The notes under the pieces were generated by a model, which saw only the letters and a list, made by a program, of their open reading frames with translations, did no database searches and was not told the DNA's origin. A DNA stretch of 41,346 bases. Source: Bradyrhizobium sp. Ai1a-2 (GTDB taxonomy: Bacteria; Pseudomonadota; Alphaproteobacteria; Rhizobiales; Xanthobacteraceae). The stretch lies in the NCBI RefSeq assembly GCF_000426245.1, contig NZ_AUEZ01000072.1, forward strand, positions 1 through 41,346. Direction: 5' to 3'. Of the stretch, positions 8,704-18,095 are shown one piece after another; positions within the stretch are counted from its first letter, which is position 1; the number at the start of each line of letters is the position of its first letter. The translations under genes and the position numbers were made by a program.

Positions 8704-9048
8704 TCGCCACCTCCTTTGGCGATCGCTGCGGTCGCCGTCCGATCCTGCGAAACAGCCCGAGTCGAAATGAGGCACGCACCACGGCCGGCCACGGCAAGCG
8801 CCGCGGCTTCGGCCACGGAACCCGTGCCGAACTTCCCCTTGATGAATTCGGACTGTGTGGATGTGGCACGGAACGGGCCTGATTGGCACGTTGAGTTCAC
8901 GCGCCAGTAATTTGAGCGCAGTGGTTTCGGCCTTGTCGCTCACGGTGACGACTGCCGCGAGACCGTTAGGACCTCCCGCGGCGTCGAGCGCCTCGCGCAA
9001 CGAAGCAAGTGTGACGTCCCGCTTGAATCCTAGACCTGCGACCTTCAC
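8700..9048 (-). pseudogene. cobE: cobE, frameshifted
   Basis: CobE (CbiG C-terminal-like) acts in the aerobic corrin pathway at the precorrin-3B/4 stage; its exact role is not settled. The N-terminal half reads VAGLGFKRDVTLASLREAL and KLLARELNVPIRPV in the frame starting at the GTG 9048, which overlaps the cobL stop (GTGA). The C-terminal half reads KGKFGTGSVAEAAALAVAG and VSQDRTATAAIA in another frame ending at 8700, which overlaps the cobM start (ATGA). The two frames meet near 8880-8895. The 349-base length is one more than a multiple of three, which fits one inserted base or two lost. A sequencing error is the alternative. Confidence 0.85.
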
Positions 9049-10226
9049 TTGACTGCACTCCATTGCACGACCGGCCGCGTTGCTTCCCAGGAACGGTAGC
9101 GGCCGAGGTGACCTGCATGCGCGATCTCGATCCGCATCAGTTCGCCTCCGTGGCGTTGATGCAGGTCCGAGAGCAATGCCTCCGTCTCCAGCGTGACGGC
9201 ATGCGCAACCATCCGCGTTCCAGGATCAATGCGTGACCACACCGCATCGAATATCGCGGCGACGAGCCCCCCGCCGATGAAGACGGCTTGCGGTGTCTCA
9301 AGACTTGAGAGGATATGAGGCGCTGCTCCCTCAAGGACCCTGATCCGGTGCATCAGACCGAAAGCCGCGACATTGCTGCGAATATTCTCGATGCGATCGG
9401 CCCGGGCTTCGACGGCGATCGCCGTGCCACCGCAGAGAGCCCATTCCACGGATATGGAGCCTGAACCGGCGCCGATATCCCACAATTTTTCGCCGGGCCT
9501 CGGCGCCAGCGCCGAAAGCGCGAGCGCTCGCATCGGCCGCTTGGTGATCTGACCGTCATGTACGAAGAGCGTGTCCGAAAGGCCGGAGTTGCGCGAGATT
9601 CCATCTGATCCGCTAGCCTCCAGCGCAATCGTCACCAGACCGGCACCCGGCTCGGCCGTGTAGTGGTTGGCGCGCTGTTGCATCACGGATTCGCGTGGGC
9701 CGCCAAGCGCGGCGAGAGTCCACAGCCGTGACTCGCCCCAGCCGCGTGCTGTCAGCCATTTGGCCAACTCGCCGGCCGTTTTTCCGTCGCGCAGAAGACA
9801 AATGATATGAGATTCGCGTGTTAAGTGCGGCACCAGCCGTTCGAACGGCGCGGCATGAAGCCCGAGACATGTGACGGCTTCGAGCCGCCATCCCAGCCGC
9901 GCCGCGGCCAGCGAGAAGGTCGACGGCGCGGGATGCGCGATCCATTCGCTTTTGGTCAGCCGCTCTGCGAGACTGGTTCCGACGCCGTACCAGAACGGAT
10001 CGCCCGAGGCGAGCACGACCGTCGAACGGCCACGGCAGGCCAGCACGCAGTCTGCATCGAACGGCACCGGCCAGCGACGCCCGCGGTCGGTAACGTCGGC
10101 GAGCGCCAGGTGCCGTTCGCCGCCAAACACCGTCTCGGCCTGCGCAACCGCCTTTCGGCTTGCGTCCGAGAGGCCGGCAAGGCCATCTTCGCCAATACCG
10201 ATAATGGTCAACCAGGGATTACCCAT
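9045..10226 (-). CDS. cobL: Precorrin-6Y C5,15-methyltransferase (decarboxylating)
   Basis: A 393-residue two-domain enzyme that methylates C-5 and C-15 and decarboxylates the C-12 acetate, turning precorrin-6B into precorrin-8. The N-terminal CbiE-like domain (about 1-205) shows LTIIGIGEDGLAGLS and LASGDPFWYGVGTSL. The C-terminal CbiT-like domain (about 215-393) shows the SAM motif LWDIGAGSGSISVEWAL. Start candidates are the tandem ATGs at 10229 and 10226, preceded by GAGGG. They overlap the ATG of cobK (10228), which runs the other way, so no promoter fits between the two genes. The stop overlaps the cobE start. Confidence 0.95.
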   Translation of the reverse strand: MGNPWLTIIGIGEDGLAGLSDASRKAVAQAETVFGGERHLALADVTDRGRRWPVPFDADCVLACRGRSTVVLASGDPFWYGVGTSLAERLTKSEWIAHPAPSTFSLAAARLGWRLEAVTCLGLHAAPFERLVPHLTRESHIICLLRDGKTAGELAKWLTARGWGESRLWTLAALGGPRESVMQQRANHYTAEPGAGLVTIALEASGSDGISRNSGLSDTLFVHDGQITKRPMRALALSALAPRPGEKLWDIGAGSGSISVEWALCGGTAIAVEARADRIENIRSNVAAFGLMHRIRVLEGAAPHILSSLETPQAVFIGGGLVAAIFDAVWSRIDPGTRMVAHAVTLETEALLSDLHQRHGGELMRIEIAHAGHLGRYRSWEATRPVVQWSAVK

Positions 10227-10227
10227 C

Positions 10228-10974
10228 ATGCGTGCCCTCATTCTGGGCGGAACGAGCGATGCCAACTTGCTGGCGGACGCTGCGGCGCGCGCCGGACTCG
10301 ACGCAATCTATTCGTATGCCGGACGGACACGAGCTCCGATCAGCCAATCGCTTCCGAGCCGCGTCGGCGGCTTCGGCGGCGCGAACGGTCTTGCCGAATA
10401 CGTTCGTCGGGAAGGAATTACGCATGTCGTGGATGCAACCCATCCCTTCGCGGCCGAGATAAGCAGCAACGCGGTTGCTGCGTGCGAGGCAACCGGAACG
10501 CCGCTGATCGCGCTCGAGCGCGCGCCCTGGGCAAAAGCGGCCGGCGACAATTGGATTGAGGTCGCGGATATCACCTCCGCTGCCGCGGCGTTGCCGGAGA
10601 ATCGCGCGCGGGTGTTTCTTGCGATCGGCCGGCGGCACATCGCAGCCTTCAGCATCAAGCCACAGCACACCTACACGTTGAGGTTCGTCGATCCGCCCGA
10701 TGGACCGCTGCCGTTTCCGGACGTCGATGTCATCGTGTCGCGCGGACCATTCAACCTCGCCGGCGAATTGGAGATGATGCGCGCGCGCGGCATTGAATGG
10801 ATCGTTGCCCGCAATTCCGGGGGGACGGGTGCGCGTGCCAAGATCGATGCCGCGCGCGAGCTTGGCCTCCGCATCGTCATGCTCACGCGGCCCGAATTGC
10901 CCGAAAGGCCGCGGGCGGAAAGCGTGGCCGAGGTCATGCAATGGCTCGGTCATCGGGCATGCCTCGGTGCATAG
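10228..10974 (+). CDS. cobK: Precorrin-6A reductase
   Basis: A 248-residue NADPH-dependent reductase converting precorrin-6A to precorrin-6B. The family features are MRALILGGTSDANLLADAAA at the start, VDATHPFAAEISSNA in the middle, FLAIGRRHIAAF, and the C-terminal ARNSGGTGARAKIDAA. It is the only cob gene on the plus strand. Its start codon overlaps that of cobL head to head, and its end overlaps the cobJ stop tail to tail (10950-10974). It therefore lies entirely antisense inside an otherwise continuous minus-strand operon, and its promoter must lie within cobL. An AGGGA ribosome site precedes the ATG. Confidence 0.95.
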   Translation: MRALILGGTSDANLLADAAARAGLDAIYSYAGRTRAPISQSLPSRVGGFGGANGLAEYVRREGITHVVDATHPFAAEISSNAVAACEATGTPLIALERAPWAKAAGDNWIEVADITSAAAALPENRARVFLAIGRRHIAAFSIKPQHTYTLRFVDPPDGPLPFPDVDVIVSRGPFNLAGELEMMRARGIEWIVARNSGGTGARAKIDAARELGLRIVMLTRPELPERPRAESVAEVMQWLGHRACLGA

Positions 10975-11684
10975 ACCCAGCGGCCGACGCGGCGTGTTGC
11001 CGAATTTCCGACGATGATAAGGGTTCGCATGTCGGCCATCTCCGGCCGCACCTGGTGCAGCATCACCGTTTCAATTCGCTCCTCAGGCGTAGTGATGGCG
11101 TGCGCGAAGATCACGAGGCGTTCGCCGCAGCCCGCCTCCTTCAGAACCGAGAGCGCGCGTCCAAAACCCTCGGGCCGGCTCGCTGAACGTGGATTGTACA
11201 TCGCGATCGCGAAATCGGCTTCGGCGGCAAGCCGCAGGCGCTTCTCGATCGTCGGCCAAGGCTTCAGATTATCGGACAGATTGATCGCACAAAAATCGTG
11301 GCCGAGCGGCGCGCCGGCTCGCGCGGCCGCTGCCAGCATCGCGGTCACGCCGGGCAGAACGCGGATTGCGAGCCCCTGCCATTGCGGCGCGGCTTCGAAC
11401 GCTTCGAACACAGCGGAAGCCATCGCGAAGACGCCGGGATCGCCGGAAGAAACCATGACGACGCGGCGTCCTTCCGATGCTAGCCGCAAAGCATCGCCTG
11501 CGCGCTGCAACTCCATGCGATTGTCCGATGGATGCAGCGTGAGTCCCTCACGCGCTTGCACGCGCGCGACATAGGGCGCATAGCCCACTATATCGGTCGC
11601 GGCGGCGAGCGCGACGGAGACTTCCGGCGTGACCAGTGCCTGATCACCCGGTCCAAGTCCTGCGATGGTCAATGTACCGGTCAT
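10950..11684 (-). CDS. cobJ: Precorrin-3B C17-methyltransferase
   Basis: A 244-residue SAM-dependent enzyme that methylates C-17 of precorrin-3B with ring contraction, giving precorrin-4. Visible are LTIAGLGPGDQALVTPEV, VGYAPYVARV, VMVSSGDPGVFAMAS, VLPGVTAMLAAAARAGAPLG, HDFCAINLSD, the AMYNPRS segment and the C-terminal TLIIVGNSATR. The length is that of the single-domain form. I take the ATG at 11684, which overlaps the cobI stop (ATGA), rather than the upstream extension of the frame. Confidence 0.96.
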   Translation of the reverse strand: MTGTLTIAGLGPGDQALVTPEVSVALAAATDIVGYAPYVARVQAREGLTLHPSDNRMELQRAGDALRLASEGRRVVMVSSGDPGVFAMASAVFEAFEAAPQWQGLAIRVLPGVTAMLAAAARAGAPLGHDFCAINLSDNLKPWPTIEKRLRLAAEADFAIAMYNPRSASRPEGFGRALSVLKEAGCGERLVIFAHAITTPEERIETVMLHQVRPEMADMRTLIIVGNSATRRVGRWVYAPRHAR

Positions 11685-12412
11685 TCCGCGGCCTCCATGC
11701 GCCGTCCTTGCCCATGTACGAGGACGATCGCGAAATAGGGACACTCGGTCTCGTCCACGTCCTTCAGCCGCGCTATGCGCTCGCCCGGCATGGTGCCGCG
11801 TTCGATCAGCCATGCCTCGCCAAGGCGGCCGGCGGCTTGAAGTGCGTGGCGCACCTTCTTCAGATTGCGCCCGGTCTTCATGATGACGAGTGCATCCGAA
11901 TTGCGCGCGCGTCGCTCCAGTTCGTCCTCCGGCAGTGTGCCCATCAGCACCATCATCACATCATCGCCGAGGGCGATCGGCAGGCCGACCGAATTCCAGC
12001 AGCCGGCCATGCCGGGAATACCTGCGATCACCTCGATCTCGACTCGCCCCTGCAGACGCGCGTGCAGGTGCATGAAGGAACCATAGAAGTAGGGATCGCC
12101 CTCGCAGAGCACGACGATGTCGACTGCGCGTGCGAGCCGCGCAAGACGCTCCGCCCATTCGTCGTAAAAGGCAGCGAGCAGCCGGCCATACTCGGGACCG
12201 TCGAAAGGAATCTCCGTGGTGACGGGGTATTCCATCGGATATTCGCAGACGTCCTTTGCCAGCATTCCCTCGACGATGCGCCGCGCCTGACCGGGCCGCC
12301 CCTTCTTCCGAAAATAGGCAACACACCTGGCCGCGCGGACCTCGCGATCGGCGCGCATGCTCATCAAGTCCGGATTGCCTGGCCCGAGACCGCAACAGAT
12401 GATGCGCCCCAT
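11681..12412 (-). CDS. cobI: Precorrin-2 C20-methyltransferase
   Basis: A 243-residue SAM-dependent enzyme converting precorrin-2 to precorrin-3A. It shows the family's GLGPGNPDLMSMRADREVR, VVLCEGDPYFYGSFMHLHAR, IAGIPGMAGCWNSVGLPIALG and VIMKTGRNLKKVRHAL. It is two bases from the cobH stop (ATG at 12412) and overlaps cobJ by the ATGA arrangement, so it belongs to the cobG-H-I-J run. Confidence 0.96.
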   Translation of the reverse strand: MGRIICCGLGPGNPDLMSMRADREVRAARCVAYFRKKGRPGQARRIVEGMLAKDVCEYPMEYPVTTEIPFDGPEYGRLLAAFYDEWAERLARLARAVDIVVLCEGDPYFYGSFMHLHARLQGRVEIEVIAGIPGMAGCWNSVGLPIALGDDVMMVLMGTLPEDELERRARNSDALVIMKTGRNLKKVRHALQAAGRLGEAWLIERGTMPGERIARLKDVDETECPYFAIVLVHGQGRRMEAAE

Positions 12413-12414
12413 GG

Positions 12415-13043
<629 letters not shown>

Positions 13044-13044
<1 letters not shown>

Positions 13045-14204
13045 CAGCGTCCTCCCGTTAGAACGGAGGGATCCGCGATCAATCGGCCGGCGCTCAGTCC
13101 ATGCAGAACAGGCGCATCCCGCGTCGAGCCGCCGCGGATGAGATCGAATCCTTCGCTGGTCGCAACAAGGGTGAGTACGGCAGCCCCCGAATGAGCACAG
13201 CCTTTGGCACAGCCGGCGACGTGAAGCCAGGCATCGTCGGCGATATGCGGCGCGAGTGCGGCCGCGAGCTCGCGCGTATCGGCATATGCTTCCCGGCAGG
13301 CAGGCGCGCCGCTGCAGGCAATGACGCGCAGGATCGGATCGTCGGCTTGCGTGACCAAGCCTTGGCATCGAGGCATTTCGCGCAAACCTTCCGCCAGGAT
13401 CATGCGCCACGGCATCATCCGCAATCCTTGTACGCGTTTGGCGAGATAGGTGAGCGCGGCATGTGTCACCTGTCCGAAAGCCGCACCGACCATCGCGCCT
13501 TGCGGATAGAGTCCCGGACGCGGCACCGCGATCATGCGAGCCGGTTTGGCGTGGCCGCGAAGGGCGTCGGGCAGTTTTGCGCCAGCCCCGATATGCGCTG
13601 CCATCCGCCCTCCCCCGCCTTCGCCGCCTGACTCGACGAACCACTCCGCAAGCGCGAGCGCGACCTTCACGGCGTCTCTCCGCGTGACAGGGCGACCAAG
13701 CTCGGCGCCGTCGGCGCGCACGATCAACTCTCCCGCCATGCCACGCTCTATGCGGATATCGGCGGAAGCGCTGGCCAGCGCGCGCTCCGTACCGCAATCG
13801 ACGGCGAAGCCGAATTTGGTCGGCAGGACGGGCGGTGCCATTGCAAGCCCCTGCTCAAGCTCTGCGGCGAGCGAGCGGTTGTCGTCGCTTGCGCTCCAGA
13901 ACGGCGTGACCAGGATGTTGCGCCGCGCTTCCGACTCCGGATCGAGGTCGAGCAAATGCAGCCGCGAGAGTTCCTCGATCAGCGACCGATGGCCTGCATC
14001 GGTAACGCCCCTGATTTGGAGATTGGCCCGGCTGGTCAGGTCGATCAGACCGTTGCCGTAGCGTTCAGCCAGCGCCGCAATTCCTGCTGCCTGCTTCGCA
14101 TCGAGCCTGCCACCATGCGGCCGGATGCGAACCACGAGCCCATCCCCCGACCGCATTGGCCGCAGGGCGCCGGGGCACCAGCCCTTGATCGCAACCGCGC
14201 TCAT
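13044..14204 (-). CDS. cobG: Precorrin-3B synthase
   Basis: A 386-residue oxygen-dependent Fe-S enzyme of the nitrite/sulfite reductase fold. It hydroxylates C-20 of precorrin-3A and forms the lactone, which marks this as the aerobic pathway. The N-terminal ferredoxin-like half-domain reads KGWCPGALRPMRSGDGLVVR, and a later NLQIRGV is the usual siroheme-reductase-like motif. The 4Fe-4S ligands are seen near the C-terminus as CSGAPAC and CAKGC. Its ATG at 14204 overlaps the stop of the cobN chimera (ATGA), so it is coupled to that gene and lies under riboswitch 2. Confidence 0.95.
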
Positions 14205-16183
14205 GAGGCCTCCCGCAGCGCGGCCGCAATCGATTTGCGTCGCGTCCTCCAGAGCGACGCTTCATGCAAACGGGTGAAACAAGTCTCGATCGCCTCGAGC
14301 GCCGCCGGATTTTCGCGCGCCATGAAAGCACGAACGTCGTCGTTGCCAAGCGTCGCGTCGTAATAGAGATCGAACAAATGCACGGGCGCCGCATCGGCAA
14401 GGTGCGCATAGGCGGCCATATGCTCAAGCGTGGCAGCGATTTCCGCCGCGCCGCGAAAGCCATGGCGCATCATGCCCGCGATCCATTTCGGATTGGCGGC
14501 GCGCGCACGCACCACGCGTGATACCTCTTCTGTCAACGAGCGTGCATGCGGTCGATCCAGCCGCATGGCGTCGAGGTGATAGAGCGATGGGGCGGCCGCG
14601 GCCAGCAGCAGGTCTGTTTCCGGCAGGTCCTGTGATGCATGGACGAAGGCATCCGCGGCGACGAGCCTAGCCTCGATACCTGTGCGGTGAGGCCGCATCG
14701 TGCTGTCGGACTCGAATGCCCAGGACGAAGCCGAAAGCCAGGCTTCGCCGGCAGCGTTGCGCGACTCCTCCGTGAAGACATCCGGCATCGATGCCATACC
14801 GACACCATACTGCCCGGGCCGCGGTCCGAACACGTGCGCCGCGCGGTGGCGATAAGGATTTTCGGCGCCCTTCTCGTCGCGTTCCGAAAGCGCTTCGGTC
14901 GCCGCCTCGAACAGTTGCGCAAGACCTGAAAAGACATCACGAAACAGCCCCGACACGCGAAGCGTGGCGTCGATCCGCGGCCGGCCAACAGCGGTCGGCG
15001 CGATGATCTCATAACCCGACACCCGGCCTGACCCGTGATCCCAGCGCGGCGCGATGCCTGCAAGGTGCAGTGCCGTCGCAAAATCCTCGCCTGCGGTGCG
15101 CATGGTCGATGATGCCCAGAGATCGACGAGCAGCCCCTTCGGCCAGTCGCCGTGATCCTGCAGGTGACGGCGCAGCAATTCCTCGGCAAGCTTGATTCCC
15201 TGCGCATGCGCCGTCGGCGTCGGAACCGCGCGGGGGTCGACGGCGAGCAGATTGCGTCCGGTCGGCAGCACATCGCGGCGCCCACGATGCGGCGAGCCGG
15301 CGGGTCCTGGAGCGGCGCGCCTGCAGGAGAGCGCATCAAGCAGCGCACTCTCCTCCGCCTCACCACAGGCCCCGCGGCCGAACACATGCAGGCCGTCGCC
15401 GAACTGGCTTTCCTTGAGATCGCAGACGAAGCGATCGATCTGGGGAATGGCCTCGGCCGGCGTGGCGGAGGCGCCAAGGCCGAGATCATCTTCCAGGGCC
15501 GCGGCACGCGCATCATCGCGGATCGCAGCAATCAGGCGCTGGCGGCGCGCGGGATCGAGAACATCGGCAGTCGAATATTCATCGAGTAGTTGCTCTGGCC
15601 GGCGTAGGCCTTCGGGCAAAGCGGCCTGCCCAAGCGGCGGCGGCAAATGGCCGATTGTGACCGCGCCCATGCGCCGCTTGGCCTGCGCCACCTCGCCGGC
15701 ATCGTTGACGATGAAGGGATAGCTCACCGGAACGTCGCCAATCAGCGCGTCCGGCCAACAGGAGACAGACAGCGCCACAGACTTGCCGGGCAGCCATTCG
15801 AGCGTACTGTGCGCTCCCATATGCACGACGGCATCGATGCCTTGCACGACGCCGTCGGGCGCCGCTGCATAGGCCGCAGCTCCGGCAACAGCATCCGGCG
15901 CATTTGCATCGGACAGGCGTCCGTAAACGTAGGACCAGCGTCCCGGCGCACTCAGAGCAACCGAGCAGCTCTGGCTGCTGGCGGACAGGCACTCGACCGG
16001 AGCGACGTTCACGCATTCCGGCACGCCAGCCCGAAGGATGGCCCCGTGCGGACGCGCGCCGGGCGTGGTATCACCTTCCATTAGTGATTGGCCGGCACAG
16101 CAGGTGATGCAGACGTGAAGCGTGAGGTCATCGCCCTCCTCGACGTTTTGGCGGAGGTGATGAGGCGCACGAACCGTAGACAC
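14201..16183 (-). CDS. DUF1636-CobN chimera, cobN lacking N-terminal half
   Basis: One 660-residue open frame joins two proteins. Residues about 20-113 are a DUF1636 metal-binding-type protein (LTLHVCITC, VECLSASSQSCSVAL, GRWSYVYGRL, AAYAAAPDGVV); one of its usual cysteines after CLS appears replaced by Ser. From residue about 115 (near base 15842) the sequence becomes CobN in mid-protein (VVHMGAHSTLEWLPGK, YPFIVNDAGEVAQAKRR, DVLPTGRNL, HVFGPRPGQYGVG, MMRHGFRGAAEIAATLEH) and runs to the normal C-terminus. CobN, the large cobaltochelatase subunit, is usually about 1100-1275 residues, so its N-terminal half is missing, as is any cobW. A loop after DLPETDLLLA also seems shortened. Cobalt insertion is unlikely. 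The only in-frame start is the weak GTG at 16183. Confidence 0.85.
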   Translation of the reverse strand: MSTVRAPHHLRQNVEEGDDLTLHVCITCCAGQSLMEGDTTPGARPHGAILRAGVPECVNVAPVECLSASSQSCSVALSAPGRWSYVYGRLSDANAPDAVAGAAAYAAAPDGVVQGIDAVVHMGAHSTLEWLPGKSVALSVSCWPDALIGDVPVSYPFIVNDAGEVAQAKRRMGAVTIGHLPPPLGQAALPEGLRRPEQLLDEYSTADVLDPARRQRLIAAIRDDARAAALEDDLGLGASATPAEAIPQIDRFVCDLKESQFGDGLHVFGRGACGEAEESALLDALSCRRAAPGPAGSPHRGRRDVLPTGRNLLAVDPRAVPTPTAHAQGIKLAEELLRRHLQDHGDWPKGLLVDLWASSTMRTAGEDFATALHLAGIAPRWDHGSGRVSGYEIIAPTAVGRPRIDATLRVSGLFRDVFSGLAQLFEAATEALSERDEKGAENPYRHRAAHVFGPRPGQYGVGMASMPDVFTEESRNAAGEAWLSASSWAFESDSTMRPHRTGIEARLVAADAFVHASQDLPETDLLLAAAAPSLYHLDAMRLDRPHARSLTEEVSRVVRARAANPKWIAGMMRHGFRGAAEIAATLEHMAAYAHLADAAPVHLFDLYYDATLGNDDVRAFMARENPAALEAIETCFTRLHEASLWRTRRKSIAAALREAS

Positions 16184-16234
16184 AGGGGTTCGTTGCCGTC
16201 GCGGAGCACCCCGTCCGCCGGTCTCAAATCTCTG

Positions 16235-16430
16235 CGCTGGCAGGTCTCCCGGCTTGCGGAGCAGGTTTCCCTTCGATCTCCACCTTCCCGACCCTAACGG
16301 GTCAGTGGCTCTTGGAGATCTCTCCGGTCACGGTCGCGGGGGCGGCTGCGTTTCAGGCTCAAGCTTGGAGGCCTAGAGCCCTGTCGCATTCCCTCTTCGC
16401 CTGTCGCAGGACAGGAACCAACGCCCGCGC
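16235..16430 (-). promoter_or_regulatory. Cobalamin riboswitch 2
   Basis: The minus strand holds the B12 aptamer blocks: GAAGAGGGAATGCGACAGGG at about 16383-16402, GCCCCCGCGACCGTGACCGG at about 16327-16346, the B12 box GCCACTGACC near 16299-16308, GTCGGGAAGGTGG near 16280-16292, and the 3' block AAGCCGGGAGACCTGCC at about 16239-16255. It lies about 50 bases before the chimera's start and should control cobN-cobG-cobH-cobI-cobJ. The ends are estimates. Confidence 0.93.
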
Positions 16431-16499
16431 ACCATTTGCACAAGCGCAGAACTTGTCAAGAAGGATTACGCAAATGATCCGGAACCGAATCGCGCTCAC

Positions 16500-16960
16500 G
16501 ACGACGAGACCGTCGTCTCCGAAGTTTCGCCTTGATGCCCACCATGCCGCAAAATGGCGAAGAAAAAGATTGCGCGCGACCGGATGATGGCTAGCAACAG
16601 CGACGAGAAGGGCCTCATCATCGTCAATACCGATGCGGGCAAGGGAAGATCCTCCTCGGCCTTTGGCATGATCCTGCGGTGCATCGCGCATCGCTTTCGC
16701 GGCGCGGTCGTGCAATTCATCAAATGGTGCGTGAGACACTAGCGAACGCCGCTTCTTGACTGGACATTCGGCGATCAGTGCCCGTTCTACGCGATGGGTG
16801 AAGGCTTTACCTGGGAAACGCAGGACCGCGCCCGCGACATCGGCGCCACGCGCATGGGAAAGCAACTGATCGTTCATCCAACCCCGTGCATGATTCGTTC
16901 TTGATGAGATCAACGCCGGGTTACGCTACAACTATCTCCAAGATCGGCGGAGCGGTAACT
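16500..16960 (+). pseudogene. cobO: cobO remnant with several frameshifts
   Basis: Fragments of cob(I)yrinic acid a,c-diamide adenosyltransferase appear in order on the plus strand but in different frames: LDAHHAAK, then MAKKKIARDRMMAS and EKGLIIVNTDAGKGRSSSAF (the P-loop region) with VVQFIK, then MGEGFTWETQDRARDIGATR, then LDEINAGLRYNYLQ. Changes of frame are needed near 16552, between 16735 and 16790, and near 16890, and stops separate the pieces. The C-terminus after the RYNYL segment is lost. CobO acts after cobalt insertion and normally adjoins cobW and cobN, so its ruin here fits with the broken cobN next door. Confidence 0.85.
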
Positions 16961-17182
16961 TCCTGGAGAAGAATTCGCAGCTGCCGATGTCGTGGTGTAC
17001 GATGCTCCGGTATGCCGGGCATCATCTGCAAGACGGGCTCGTCGCTTCACTTCCGCCGACCGAAGACCTCAAGTCGCCGCGCCGGCTCCGTGGACAGAAA
17101 ACCGTACGTTGCGGCGATATCGATGAACTCTCGCAGGGCACGCGTTGCGAAAGTAGATTGTCGACACGCAAACCGCGCTGCA

Positions 17183-17857
17183 CTACGCGGCTCGAAATCG
17201 CACAGCTATTGCAAGAATTCCTCCGACAAATGGGAGATAAATTCCATTTATCGTTCGACTGCCGAAACTCATAGGTTTTTGCAAGTTCACAATCTCGGCC
17301 TCGAACAGCCCACTCTGCTCATTCATCCTGACATTGACATCTTGAAAATCCAAGAATTCACCAGTTGCCGGCGCATATGACTTGTACACGGCTTCCTTTA
17401 TTACGAAGATTAACTTCGGGCCGAAACGACTGCTTGACCACTCTCCCCGCTCTATTTCCGCAGCGGTGCATATAATTGGCAATAGGTCCGCTCCAAGCGG
17501 TTCTTGGTCTTCAATGTCTAGTCCCAGAGCGAGCACGTTGCTGGAGCGTCCGGCAACGGCTCCGCAGTCAGAGGAAGAGTGGGAAATGCTGCCGACGACT
17601 TCCGTAGGCCAAAGAGGAGCTCGATCTACTCTCGACAAAATCGGAGAAGGGGCCAAACCCAGGTGACACAACGCCTCACGGGCGTGATGCCGCCCCCACC
17701 CGAACTCACGACGCCGGCGAAGCGAGACGTTCCCCAACATTTCCGCTTCAGCCGCAAATGGGAGGGGATGCGGGTCACGTATTGGTCCGCCCGAAAAGCC
17801 GATGTCATGCGCCAAAGCTGCGCCGATAGCTGGCCCTAACGTCGCAAGCGTCTTCAT
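17183..17857 (-). CDS. 4'-phosphopantetheinyl transferase (EntD/Sfp type)
   Basis: A 224-residue enzyme that transfers phosphopantetheine from CoA to a serine of carrier proteins used in fatty acid, polyketide or peptide assembly. Key motifs are FGWGRHHAREAL (about 52-63), VVGSISHS (87-94), the Mg-binding GLDIED (112-117) and IKEAVYKSY (153-161). The length is that of the EntD group. I chose the ATG at 17857; a TTG at 17890 is open too. No carrier-protein or synthase gene is in the window, so its partner is unknown. It lies on the same strand and downstream of a nod box (18942-18989) and three small ORFs. Confidence 0.88.
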   Translation of the reverse strand: MKTLATLGPAIGAALAHDIGFSGGPIRDPHPLPFAAEAEMLGNVSLRRRREFGWGRHHAREALCHLGLAPSPILSRVDRAPLWPTEVVGSISHSSSDCGAVAGRSSNVLALGLDIEDQEPLGADLLPIICTAAEIERGEWSSSRFGPKLIFVIKEAVYKSYAPATGEFLDFQDVNVRMNEQSGLFEAEIVNLQKPMSFGSRTINGIYLPFVGGILAIAVRFRAA

Positions 17858-18095
17858 AGTCGAGGCGAGTTCCTGTCCTGGGGAATGCAAAGCCGCAAAT
17901 GTGAGGCAGTTTTGCAGTAGCTACCTTGAGGTCGCAGGCAACTCAAGGCCCGCTGCTTCGGGACAAGGGCACGGTTTCCGATCTCAAGTTTCGACGGCAG
18001 CGTCGGACGGATCAACAGACATGCATGCTGGCCCTGTAACGCCGAAATCACTCCGCTTTCGTTCCAACCACATCCCAGAGGGCACCGGTATTTAA

